Source: Adiantum capillus-veneris (taxonomy: Eukaryota; Streptophyta; Polypodiopsida; Polypodiales; Pteridaceae). Taken from it: 64,000 nt of DNA. The notes beneath the pieces were generated by a model. It was not told the origin of the DNA and ran no database searches. It was given only the letters and a program-made list of their open reading frames with translations. Every line of letters starts with the position of its first letter. Position 1 is the stretch's first letter. The translations under genes and the position numbers were made by a program. Positions 10,863-21,418 of the stretch are shown in pieces. Where the stretch lies: NCBI GenBank assembly GCA_014529385.2, contig CM043958.1:146283734-146347733 (forward strand), in the 5' to 3' direction.

Positions 10863-12611
10863 AAGCATTGACAAGGTTCATACTATCCTTAAGTTGTATT
10901 CCTTGCATCCATCTAGCATCTTCAACAGGATAATTTTTGAGCTTAATAAGATGCCGTTGGATAATCTCACCATGTCATAGTACCTTGTCTTCATGCTGAA
11001 GGATAGCTTTGGGTTGAAGCACATCTTCTTGGTCTTCGATTTTGGGAGGGTCTTCAATAATTGGTTCAATTGGTGGCTCTCCTTTGTAGGGCTTGAGTAG
11101 GCTCACATGAAAAGAATTGTTTATGAGCCAATGGATGGGAAACTTGAGTTGATAAGCCATCTAATTGATTGGATTCAAGATTTAAAAAGGACCATAGTAT
11201 CTTTTTTCTAGTTTAGCATAATACTTTTTGGCCCGTAGGATTTTTGCCCGTCGTTTGTCTCAATCGAGCCTTGGGAAACCTAAGTAAGACTCAATCATTT
11301 TCTTTGAGCTTTAAGGCCCTTTTGCGCTTTTCAGTAGCAGCTTTTTGTGTTTGTTGAGAGATGGATATAGACTCCTTAATCTTCTGAAAAAATTCTCGTA
11401 GGTCACAGCTATATTCATCGATAGCGAAGATCTTCCCATGTACCTTAAGTAGCAAGGGACTTTTAGGTCTTCCCTCAATGATTTAAAAAGGTGCTTTTCT
11501 TGAAGAATTATGGACAGTATTATTGTATGCATACTCTACAAGAGGTAAATACTTTTCCCATTGTGAGCGTTGATCTACTTTTGTAACATAAGTCTTTAGT
11601 AGATTGAGTATCATAAGATTGGCTATCTCACTTTGGCCATCCGTTTGTGGATGATAGGCCAAAGAGAAATTCAATCTTCACCTAGATTTTCAAAGAGACC
11701 TTTCCAAAAGTTATTGGTCATTCTAGGATCTCTATTTGACACAATGGATGTTGGCAATCCATGGTGTTTGAAAAACTGAGATATGAAGAGCGTTGCCATT
11801 TGGTGTGCCTTAATAGTCTTTTTGACAAGAATAAAGTGTACTTGCTTGCTAAACCTGTCAACTATTGTCCATATTCCCGTATTCCCATGGATAGACTTGG
11901 GTAATCCAAAGATGAAATCCATGGATATACTCTCCCATGCTGAATTTGGAATAGGCAATGGTTGAAGTAATCCAGGTTCCTTCCCTCTATCATACTTGGT
12001 CTTTTGGCATACTACACATTCTAAAACATACTCCTGTATGTCCACATTCATGGTAGGCCAATAGAAGTACGTTTCTACTCCTTTGAGAGTAGGTTGAAAA
12101 CCTCTATGCCCCGCATAGGGAGAAGCATGGGATTCATACATGACTTTCTCACTAAGGGAGTGGGTAACACATAGCCTATTTCCATGGAGAAGATAACCAT
12201 CCTGCAAGGTGAATGGTTCCTCTTTCTTCCCCAAAGCAAGGATTGACATTATGTCTTAGAAGTCAGGGTCAGTAGCATACTCATCTATCATAGAAGATAG
12301 GTAATTGTGAGAGTTGCTATAGACACCACATTAACTTTTGGTCGTCTCGTGAAAGTGCATCGGCCACATGATTGTGCTTACTAGCAATGTGAGCAATATG
12401 AAAATAGAATTGCAAAAGAAAATTTACCCACTTCATTTATTTGTCGGAAAGCTTGGTTTGCATCATAAAGTACTTGAGACTTTGGTAGTCTGTTCGTAAA
12501 ATGAATGGAGTCCCCAATAAATAGTGCTTCCATGTGTCTAGAGCATGTAGAATAGCTAAAATCTCTTTCTCATAAAGGGCCAAGACTCGCTCATCCGTAT
12601 TGAACCTTCGG
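10863..12611 (-). pseudogene. E4 RNase H end, integrase and chromodomain (minus strand)
   Basis: From right to left: RNase H (12437-12655 frame: RRFNTDERVLALYEKEILAILHALDTW, then FILRTDYQSLKYF); integrase zinc arm (HRGFQP, YFYWPTM, CVVCQKTK) and core start (SISMDFIFGLPKS, VDRFSKQVHFI) in 11671-12249; integrase core end with YHPQTDGQSE in 11483-11674; then the HVSLLKPYKGE region and chromodomain (10863-11160). This is the Pol order of chromodomain Gypsy elements. At least three frameshifts or stops separate the pieces. The part encoding gag to mid-RT is not contiguous; it is partly present at 18534-20325. Confidence 0.85.
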
Positions 12612-12618
12612 CTCAAGA
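12605..12618. other. Head-to-head junction of two inverted Gypsy fragments
   Basis: Left of about 12611 the sequence is minus-strand RNase H of E4. Right of it the sequence is plus-strand gag of E5, starting within KFKEGG. The four bases GCTC at the junction fit both sides, as judged against the uninterrupted equivalents near 15065 and 19772. No target duplication or LTR is present, so this is a rearrangement breakpoint, not a clean insertion. Confidence 0.75.
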
Positions 12619-13350
12619 AGTTCAAAGAGGGAGGAAAGAGTATCTCTTTTCTCACCTATGATGGCACATTTGGTGCCACTGACAAAGTATTGGCCTTCAT
12701 CCAACAATTTGATGCTGCCTTTGGAGATGAGGGCTTCACGGAGTCCTCCAAGCTACACCATGTAGCTATGCACTTCGAGAAAAATATTCGTCAATTTTGG
12801 GCTAACCTTCGTGGCAACAGTGAAGCCCCAAAGACATGAAAAACTCTACGAGTTCCCATCATGAAGCAATTCCTTGTAAGCGATGCAAAGGACAAAGTAC
12901 TTACCGAATTGTGCAGTTTGAAGCTTCTCTCACATGAGTCTATTTACAAATATGTGGACAAGTTTTGGGATTTACATCTCAAGGCTACCGTCTTCCAATA
13001 GATAGACTTCACCCAGCAAAAGCAACAATTTTGTGCGAGATTACCTGAAGAAATGACCAAGAGTATCAACTCCCAAAACGGCCTGGTTCTATCACTGAAG
13101 TAATCCACCACACCATGGTTGCTTCCTGCATCAATTTCCAACAAGGGGCTAGACAGAATGTCAAAACCCCATGGAAAACAAAGACAAAAATGATGCAAAG
13201 GGGAAAACAAATGCCCAAAATTCTTCCCAAGTCACTTCTTACAACACCAACAACAACAACAATAGGTCCAAGGAGAAGGAGTTTACAAAGGTAAAAACAA
13301 AATCTCTCATGAAGAGCTTGAATCTTTTCGGAAGGACCATAAGTGTTTTA
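12612..13350 (+). pseudogene. E5 gag fragment
   Basis: Frame 12600-12839 gives KFKEGGKSISFLTYDGTFGATDKVLAFIQQFDAAF and then a capsid-like segment also present in E4 (19376-19660) and E6 (25010-25390). A stop interrupts it at 12837. Further gag and linker continue to 13351, with an N/K-rich stretch (13171-13330) and the start of a CCHC knuckle (KCFKCGEQGH in a frameshifted reading near 13340-13380). It would bind RNA and build the particle; here it is broken. Confidence 0.75.
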
Positions 13351-13351
13351 A

Positions 13352-13915
13352 GTGTGGGGAGCAAGGACATGGCTATCTTTCTTGCCCCAAAAAAAAAATG
13401 CTCGCAATGAGACTCATAGGGCTTCCACCAATGAAGCTCCAAAAGAGGATGCTCATTGCAAAGGATCATCTCTCTCCTATGCTTGGGGAAAGGTAAGGGA
13501 GCATGATTCCTTCATCTTGTTTAACCCTAGCTCTACTTACAACTTCATATCAATGGAGTTGGCCACCAAGTTGGGCATTCAAGCTTTTGAGATAGGAGAT
13601 ATTGTAATGGCTGCCACAGCTTTCAAGGGACAGCAAGCCTTCGTTACTCCCTTGATTGGGAAGTTGAGTCTTCATGTCCAAAGCTATGTCAATAAAGAAG
13701 ACTTTTTTATCTCTCCTCTCCAACATGAGGATGCTATCCTAGGGGCGCCATGGTTTGATCGAATGGCTACCAACATGAAGTTCCCTGAAAGAAAAATCTA
13801 CCTCACCTACAAGGGAAAGAACATGTATATAGATGCTAATGAGTCTGGTCGTACTATACCACTTGTAAATTCACCCCCTTTTGACAAGTCAATGAAAAGC
13901 TCGATGTCTGCGTAA
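13352..13915 (+). pseudogene. E5 aspartic protease, catalytic motif mutated
   Basis: An open frame of 187 codons. The segment FILFNPSSTYNFISMELATKLGI aligns with FILFDPGSTHNFIS in E6 (near 25880), so the catalytic Asp is Asn and the following Gly is Ser here. The second half has the ILGAPWFDRM motif of the retropepsin C-terminal strand. A stop (TAA 13913-13915) separates it from RT, although coding similarity continues. This copy cannot process a polyprotein. Confidence 0.8.
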
Positions 13916-15589
13916 ATGATTTTTGTCAAAGAATCCACTAATGACGCTAATGATTTATCAAATGAAAATGGTAGGAATCAAGAAGATTTAGACTTGTCTA
14001 CTTTTCTAAATGGATTCCAAGATGTTTTCATTGATGATATCCCTATAGACTTACCTCTAAAACGACGGGATGATGACCATCGAATTGAGCTCCTACCAGG
14101 AATCTCACCACCAAACAAGCCTCCTTATCGAGTTTGCCAAGCTCAACAAGAGGAAATCATGAGGCAAGTACAAGAATTGGTAGACAAAGGGATGGTGAGG
14201 CCTAGCTCCTCTCCTTTTGTTCTCCAGAATGCAAAAGAAAGACGGTACATATCGTATGTGTGTGGATTATCGAGCACTAAACCATATTACTATCAAAAGT
14301 AGATTTCTCGTGCCTCGGGTAGAAGATCTATTTGATAAGCTACAAGGCTCTATCTACTTCAGTAGGATTGAACTTAAAAGTGGCTATCATCAAATAAGGA
14401 TAGTGGATGAAGATATTCTAAAGAACATGTTTCGTACAACGTTTGGTCTTTATGAATATCTAGTCATGCCTTTTGGCTTGACCAATGCACTTGCCACATT
14501 CAATCGTTTGAAGAAGAAATAATTTAGACCCTACCACAAGTTCGCTGGAGTGTTCTTTGATGATATCATCATCTACTCCAAGTCATTGGAGGAACACAAG
14601 CAAAATCTCCAAGTGATTTTTCAAGCATTGAGGGAGAACAAGTTTTTTCTCAACCAAAAGAAAAGCGAATTTTTCCTTCAAGAGATTCAATACTTAGGTC
14701 ATATTATTTCTCAAGATGGTATCCATATAGATCCATCAAAGTTAGAGATAATAAAAGCATGGCCTAATCCAAGCAATCTACATGAACTAAGAAGCTTTAT
14801 TGGTATGTGTGCATACTATAGACGCTTCATAGCAAAATTATCTCAAATAGCAAGACCATTACATGACTTTACAAAGAAGAACGTTAAGTATTCATGGACT
14901 GCTAAGGAGAAAATTGCTTTTGACAAGCTCAAAGAGAAGCTTACCTCTCAACGAGTCCTCATGCTTCCGGATCTCTCAAAGCCATTTGAGGTCCAATGTG
15001 ATGCTTGTGGTGATTACCTTGGAGTAGTCTTGCTTCAAGAAGGGCATGCCATAGCATATAAGAGCCGAAGGCTCAATACGGATGATCGGGTCTTGGACAT
15101 TTATGAGAAAGAGTTTCTAGTTGTTCTACATGCCCTAGACACATGGAAGCACTATTTATTGTGGACTCCATTCATTTTACAAATAGACCACCAAAGTCTC
15201 AAGTACTTCAGGTCCAAATCAAGCTTTCCGACAAACAAACGAGGTGGGAAAATTTTCTTTCGCAATTTTATTTTCATATTGCTCACGTTGCTGGTAAGTA
15301 CAATCAAGTGGCCGATGCACTTTCACGACAACCAAAAGTCAATGTGGTGTCTATAGCAACTCACAATGATCTATCTTCTATGATAGATGAGTATGCTACT
15401 GACCCTGACTTTAAAGATGTAATGTCAGCCCTTGCTTTGGGGAAGAAAGAAGAACCATTCACTTTGCAGGATGTCTATCTTCTCCATGGCAATAGGCTAT
15501 GTGTTACCCACTCCCTTCATGAAAAAGTCATATATGAATCCCATGCTCCTCCCTATGTGGGGCATAGAGGCATTCAACCTACTCTTTGA
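13916..15589 (+). pseudogene. E5 reverse transcriptase and RNase H, frameshifted
   Basis: 13916-14302 has the RT entry region (PPNKPPYRV, ELVDKGMVRPSSSPF). A frameshift near 14220 moves to 14217-14522 (KKDGTYRMCVDYRALN, YFSRIELKSGYHQIRI, VMPFGLTNA). A stop and a small break follow, then 14550-15356 has the active site FFDDIIIYS, the thumb (YLGHIISQDGI) and RNase H (FEVQCDACGDYLG, DTWKHYLL). The RNase H end continues in another frame, 15143-15589 (VADALSRQ), and joins the integrase zinc arm (GHRGIQPTL). This is standard Ty3/gypsy Pol order. Confidence 0.85.
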
Positions 15590-16777
15590 GGAGTAGAGAC
15601 ATACTTCTACTGGCCTACCATGAAAGTGGACAAACAAGAGTATGTTTCAAAATATGTGGTATGCCAAAAGAATAAGTATGATAGAGAGAAAAAACCTGGA
15701 TTACTCCAACCATTGCCAGTCCCTAATTCACCATGGGAGAGTATATCCATGGATTTTATCTTTGGATTACCCAAGTCTATCCATGGAAATACGTAAATAT
15801 GGAGAATAGTCGATAGGTTTAGCAAGCAAGCACACTTTATTCCTGTCAAAAAGACTGTTAAGGCACACCAAATGGCCACCATCTTCATATCTCAGATTTT
15901 CTAACACCATGGAATACCAACATCTATCGTGTCAGATAGAGATCCTAAATGACCAGTAATTTTTGTAAAGGTCTCTTTGAAAATCTAGGTACAAGATTGA
16001 ATTTCTCTTCGACCTATCACCCACAAACGGATGGCCAAAGTGAGATAGCCAATCTTACAATACTCGATCTACTAAAGACTTATGTTACAGAAGCATATCA
16101 ACGCTCACAATGGGAGAAGTACTTACCCCTTGTAGAGTATGCGTACAATAATACTATCCATACTACTACGAGAAAAGCACCTTTTGAGATCATAGAGGGA
16201 AGACCTAAAAGTGTCTTGCTACTTAAAGTACATGGGAAGATCTTCGCTCTGCTTATGAGTATAGCCATGACCTACAAGAATCATTTCAAAAGGTTAAGGA
16301 GGCTATATTCATCTCTCCAACAAAGGCAAAAAGATGTTGCTGACAAGCACAGAAGGGCCTTAACGTTCAAAGAAAATGATTGAATCTTACTTAAGTTTCC
16401 CAAGGCTCGATTGAGGCAAACGACGAGCAAAAATCCTACGGACCATCAAAAGTATTATGCTAAATTAGCAAAAAGATGCTATGATCTTGAAGCCAATCAA
16501 TGACATGGCTTATCAAGTCAAGTTGCCCAACCATTGGCTCATACACAATTCTTTGCATGTGAGACTACTTAAGCCCTACAAAGGAGAGCCACCAAGAGAA
16601 TTGATTATTGAAGACCCTCTTGAAATCGAAGACCAAGAAGAGGTGCTACAACCCGAAGTTATCCTTCGGCATGAAGACAAGGTACTATGGCCTAGTAAGA
16701 GTATCCGACGGTATCTTATTAATTTCAAAAACTATCCTTTTGAAGATGCTAGATGGATGCAAGGAATACAGCTTTAG
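15590..16777 (+). pseudogene. E5 integrase and chromodomain, with stops
   Basis: 15590-15948 carries YFYWPTM, the zinc-arm cysteine pair (only VVCQKNK remains obvious), SISMDFIFGLPKS and VDRFSKQAHFIPVKK, broken by a stop near 15796 and another near 15900. 15949-16383 has the core end with STYHPQTDGQSEIANL. 16481-16777 has the NHWLIHNSLHVRLLKPYKGE region and the chromodomain (EVILRHEDKVL, then IRRYLINFKNYPFEDARWMQ). The chromodomain is expected to bind modified histone. Confidence 0.85.
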
Positions 16778-17173
16778 GATAGTATGAACCTTGTCAATGC
16801 TTACAATGTTGCACTAGAGTAAGCAACTGTAAATTCTTTCTAAATGAACAATGTTTTTGTCTTATAAGACTAATCCTTTTTTGTGCACAAATTTAACTAG
16901 TATGCATGCTTAGAATCATGTTTGTGATTACGACGTCACTCAAGCACCAAGTAGAATTTGTCACTCTACTTTGGGAGTATGATATGGACTAAAGAGTAGA
17001 CATGCTTGTAGCAGCTACATCTCCCAAGCACCAAATGGACTAGTCATCCATTCTGGAATGATGTCGCAGGGTGAAAAGGGATCCCTACCCACTAAGAAAC
17101 GTAGACTAATGACTAATACTTTATCTCTTCTACCTCATAGTCGAGGACGACTATGATTTCAAGAGAGAGGTAA
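16778..17173 (+). other. E5 3' untranslated region
   Basis: About 400 bp between the chromodomain end and the 3' LTR, repeated in E6 (28640-29030) and inverted in E4 (10448-10862). It ends in a purine-rich tract (17161-17173) that should prime plus-strand synthesis. No gene is seen. Confidence 0.65.
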
Positions 17174-18533
17174 TGTCATAAAATCTAATATCTAACCAAC
17201 CCAAATAATTTTCTCATATTAAAATGATCATTTAATATGGGAGAATAAATGGAACCAAGGGTTAGAATATAGACATGTGCTTATGGATCTGTCTCAACAC
17301 GAGGCCAAGGTTAAAGGGGTCCAAATGCGAGATGGTATGTTAAAGAGAAATTCTACCTAATGGAGCTTAAAAACCTTAGGGTTAGCTTCATTAAAGACCT
17401 CCAAAAGTTAGTATTAAAAATTTCTTTGACCTTAGGCAAGACCTTGAGGTGGGAACCCTACCCAAGCATAAGGTGTTTGTCGCTTGCTAACTAAAATGCT
17501 TAAAATGTTTGTGGGAACCTTGCCCAAAGCTTGAGGTGATTTTTATGCTTAAAATGACCAGGGTTCTTGAAGTGTTCAATTCAAAGAGAAACTCTCAAGA
17601 GGCTTCAACGGTTTCCATGTTTGATTGACTAAGTGCTTGAGATATTCAATTCAAACCGAATGTTTTAAGAAGCATAGACACATGTTCAAATGATCCTCCA
17701 CATGTGGCCCTCATGATGTGCTTGAATCCTATTGGATAGGTTTTAAAGGGGTCCAGTGAGAAAATAGATGCATAAAAATAAACAGTTAAGTTCTTTCTCT
17801 CAAAGAGAAAAAAGGGAATAGATGTCCAAATGAAATAATTAATTAATGAGAGGGAGAGAAAGATTTGTGTGGACCAAGCATGAGACGGGGGTATAGTGGA
17901 GAGCCTACACCAACACTCTTGACTATGGAATGCACATCCAACCAAGAGCCATGTTTCAATGCTAGCTTGCCATCTTCTTCATCTTCATTACTATGCTACT
18001 ATGCTATGCTAAGCAAGAAGAGTGATGATAAGTAAGGAACTATTTCTTTCTGCTATGGATGATGCTTCTTCCTCTTCCCTACCCTCATTCCCCGCTAACT
18101 CTCTCCACATTCGAAGGTGTTTGAGGCCTTGGGACTGAGGCTTTGGAATATTTAATGCTTTTTTCAAAGTTTATGGTATGCTTGTGATGCATGATTCTTT
18201 CCATCTTCATTGCATTACCTGGGTCACAAGGCACACAAAGATTGTATTGTATCAAGTCTCTCTCTTGATGGGAGAATCTATAATACAAAAACACCTTTTG
18301 GAGGGGGGACCGGCTCCAAGTAAATCCGGTCCTCAGCTATTTTCATATTCTCTAATACTCTCTCTCTCTCTCTTGCAAAAGTATTGTTCATGCCAAGTTA
18401 ATTAAGTACTATATTTATGTTGCTACCATCAATTAAGTTCACCCTCTATGTTCTCAAAGTAATCTCACAAAAATGCTCACTTGAATTCTCTTAATTCCGC
18501 TATTCTCAAAGTTCATAGGCCATTTCCATTACA
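17174..18533 (+). repeat. E5 3' LTR (1360 bp, internally shortened)
   Basis: Starts TGTCATAAAATCTAA and ends CATTTCCATTACA, the same ends as the E6 LTRs, but is about 460 bp shorter because part of the middle is missing. It includes a (TC)n run near 18358-18376. The next base belongs to minus-strand E4 sequence. Confidence 0.9.
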
Positions 18534-20325
18534 ACGAGACTCACTAACATCTATATACATGTTCTTTCCCTTGTAGGTGAAGTATTTCTTCCTTTCAGGG
18601 AACTTCATGCTGGCAGCCATGCGGTGAGCCATGGTGCCCTAGGATAGCATCCTCATGTTGGAGAGGAGAAATGAAAAAGTCTTCTTTGTCGACATAGCTT
18701 TGGACATGAAGCCTCAACTTCCAATTAAGGGAGTAGCGGAGGCTTGTTGTCCCTTGAAAGCTATGTTATCTATTACAGTATCTCCCATCTCAAAATCTTG
18801 AATGCCCAACTTGGTGGCCAACTCCATTGATATAAAGTTGTGAGTAGAGACAGGGTCAAACAAGATGAAGGCATCATGCTCCCTTACCTTTCCCCAAGCA
18901 TAGGAGAGAGGTGATCCTTTGCAAAATGAGTATCCTCTTTTGGAGCTTCCATGGTGGAAGCTCTAGGAGTCTCATTGCGAGAATTTCTCTTGGGGCAAGA
19001 ACAAAAGTTGTGTCCCTGCTCCCCACACTTAAAACATTTATGGTCCTTGCAAAAAGCTTCAAGCTCTTCAGGAGAGAGTTTGTTTTTACCTTTGTAAACT
19101 ACCTTCTCCTTGGACCCATTGTTGTTTTTGTTATTGTTGGAATTTCCTTGGAAAGAATTTTGGGCATTTGTTTTCCCCTTTGCATCACTTTTGTCTTTGT
19201 TTTCCATGGGCTTGACATTACGTCTAGCCCCTTTTTGGAAATTAATGTACGAAGCAACCATGGTGTGGTGGATTACTTCAATGATAGAGCCAGACCATTT
19301 AGAGTTGATGTACTCGGCCATCTCTTTAGGTTATCCTGCACAAAATTGTTGCTTTTGCTCGGTGAAGTCTATCTTTTAAAAGACAGTAGCCTTGAAATGT
19401 AAACCCCAAAACTTTTCTACATATTTGTGGATAGACTCATGAGAGAGAAGCTTCAAATTGCACCATCCGGTAAGCACTTTGTCCTTTGCATCACTTGCAA
19501 GGAATTGCTTCATGATGGAAACTCGTAGAGTTTTACATGTCTTTGGGGCTTTTCCGATACCACGAAGGCTAGCCCACCATTGATGAGCCAATCTTTGGAA
19601 GTGCATAGCTATATGGCGTAGCTTGGAGTACTCCATGAAGCCCTCGTCTCTAAAGGCCACATCAAATTGATGGATGAAGGCCGATACTTTGTCGGTGGCA
19701 CCAAATGTGCCATCATAGGTGAGACAAGAGATACTCTTTCCTCCCTCTTTGAACTTCTTGAGCTTTTGTGATCTTTGCCATGCAGGGTATGATTTGTGAT
19801 GTCCTCCCCTCTTGTATTCTCTAGGAGAATAGCCATAGATTTCATCGAGAGAGGAGGAAGGTGAAGAAGAAGGAGAAGAGGGTGACCTCTTTCTTTACCT
19901 TTTCTTCTTTTGTTTCCTCTCTTCCCTTTCAAAGTAATGAGGTAAGCACTATGTGTTGACCGTTTCCTTATGGGTGGAGTTGGCGATCGTCTAGACCGCC
20001 ATCTTCGTGAAGCCACATCTTCAGAGGAACTTAGGGATTCATTGCTTTCTTGCTCTTTGGGTTCCTCCTGTCGTATGGGAGAGAGTCTTCTTTTGGAGGT
20101 CTCTTCAAGAGGCCTTCTAAGCTCTCTCTCCTCTTGGAGAGGAAGCGAAATCCCATAAGCGTGAAGTTGTTGAGTAACTTCGGCTTGCAAAGCAGGGTTG
20201 CCCATAGCTTACAGCAACCTAGTAACAAGATAATTGACAAACATGGGGGCATCATCATTAGCACCTTCATGTGCAAAATCAAAGTTATCAATGTTCATTC
20301 TACTCTCTTGACTATTGTAAGCCAT
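18534..20325 (-). pseudogene. E4 gag and protease (minus strand)
   Basis: The start ATG lies at 20325 on the minus strand (MAYNSQESRMNIDNFDFAHEG, matching the E6 gag start MADNNQESR). Gag frames follow at 20031-20291, 19609-20205 and 19376-19660, then 18884-19321 with an N/K-rich linker and an intact CCHC knuckle (KCFKCGEQGHNFCSC). Protease follows towards 18534, with FILFDPVSTHNFIS retaining Asp but with Val for Gly. It stops at the E5 LTR end, inside the protease/linker segment. Several stops and frameshifts are present. Confidence 0.85.
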
Positions 20326-20736
20326 GTTAACAGAATTTGTGTGTTTGTATAGTGTATTATTTGGAAATTCAAAACCTTAGTTGCTACTCCTCTTAGCCTT
20401 TGAAAATCAACACTTAAGTATTGATGCCCACGCTCAAATTGGTTAAATAGAGACTAGTGGAGTGGGTCTAATATTGCAAAAATACTGAGAGCTAGCTCTT
20501 TTTGGACTTCTTATGGCTCAATAATGGTAAAGCCATAGGCAAGTCTAAAAAGACCCCATTATTAAGACCAAAGCTCCCGAGGTGTGTACCATATCCCACA
20601 TAGTGGGCTCAACAAAATCGATAATAGATCCCAGTCCCACTTACCCTAATATAATTAACAAAATCAACCATTAATAGGCTACTTAAGGACCTCTCTTCTT
20701 ATGCCAGAAAAGAGAAACCAAATGCTCTGATACTAA
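20326..20736 (-). other. E4 leader and primer-binding site
   Basis: The leader between gag and the 5' LTR on the minus strand, about 400 bp. The primer site, complement of 20724-20735, reads TAGTATCAGAGC, one base off the tRNA-iMet type. E6 carries the same leader but with a solo LTR inserted at the equivalent of about 20430. Confidence 0.8.
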
Positions 20737-21418
20737 TGTAATGGAAATGGCCTATGAACTTTGAGAGTAGCAGAATTAGGTAAATTAGAGAAATCACTTT
20801 TGTAAGGTTACTTTGAGAGCATAGAGGGTGAACTTATTTGATGGTAGCAACATAAACATAGTACTTAGTTAACTTGGCATGAACAATACTTCTGCAAGAG
20901 AGAGAGTTTAGAGAACATAACAACATTTGAGGACCGGATTTATGTGGATCCGGTCCCCCCCCCCCCAATACACATTTGAATTATAGATTCTCCCATCAAG
21001 AGAGACTTGGTACAATACAATCTTTCTATTCCTTGTGACCTAGGTGATGCAATGAAGATGGAAAGCTTCATGCATCACAAGCATAACATAAACTTTTTAA
21101 AAAGAATTAATTATCCCAAGGCCTCAAACACCTTCGAAGGTGGAGAGAGCTAGTGGAGAATGAGGGTAGGAAAAAGACACAAGAAACATTCCATACGAGA
21201 AAGAATTAGTTCATCACTTATCATCACTCTTCTTGCTAGCATACATAATAGCATAGTAATGAAGATGGAGAAGATGGAAAGCTTAAGCATCGAAGCATGG
21301 CTCTTGGTTGGATTTACATTCCATGGCCAAGAGTGTTGGTGTAGGCTCTCAACTTCTCTACTGGCTTGGGGAAGGAGATGGAGCTCTTCCACTTTGCACT
21401 TCACACAATGAGAGTGTG
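20737..21418 (-). repeat. E4 5' LTR, inner part
   Basis: Complement ends CATTTCCATTACA at 20737, the family LTR end. The LTR is interrupted at 21418 by E6 inside a short TG repeat and resumes at 30856. The last five bases GTGTG are the E6 target duplication. It includes an 11-base C run near 20957. Confidence 0.9.

Larger units (their letters stand above)
12612..18533 (+). mobile_element. E5: 5'-truncated chromodomain Gypsy element
   Basis: The plus-strand order is gag (from mid-gene), zinc knuckle, protease, RT, RNase H, integrase, chromodomain, untranslated region and 3' LTR (17174-18533). The 5' LTR, leader and first ~200 codons of gag are missing. Both flanks are minus-strand copies of the same family (E4). 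At the right, the LTR end (TTCCATTACA) abuts E4 protease sequence directly. Many stops and frameshifts make it non-functional. Confidence 0.9.
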
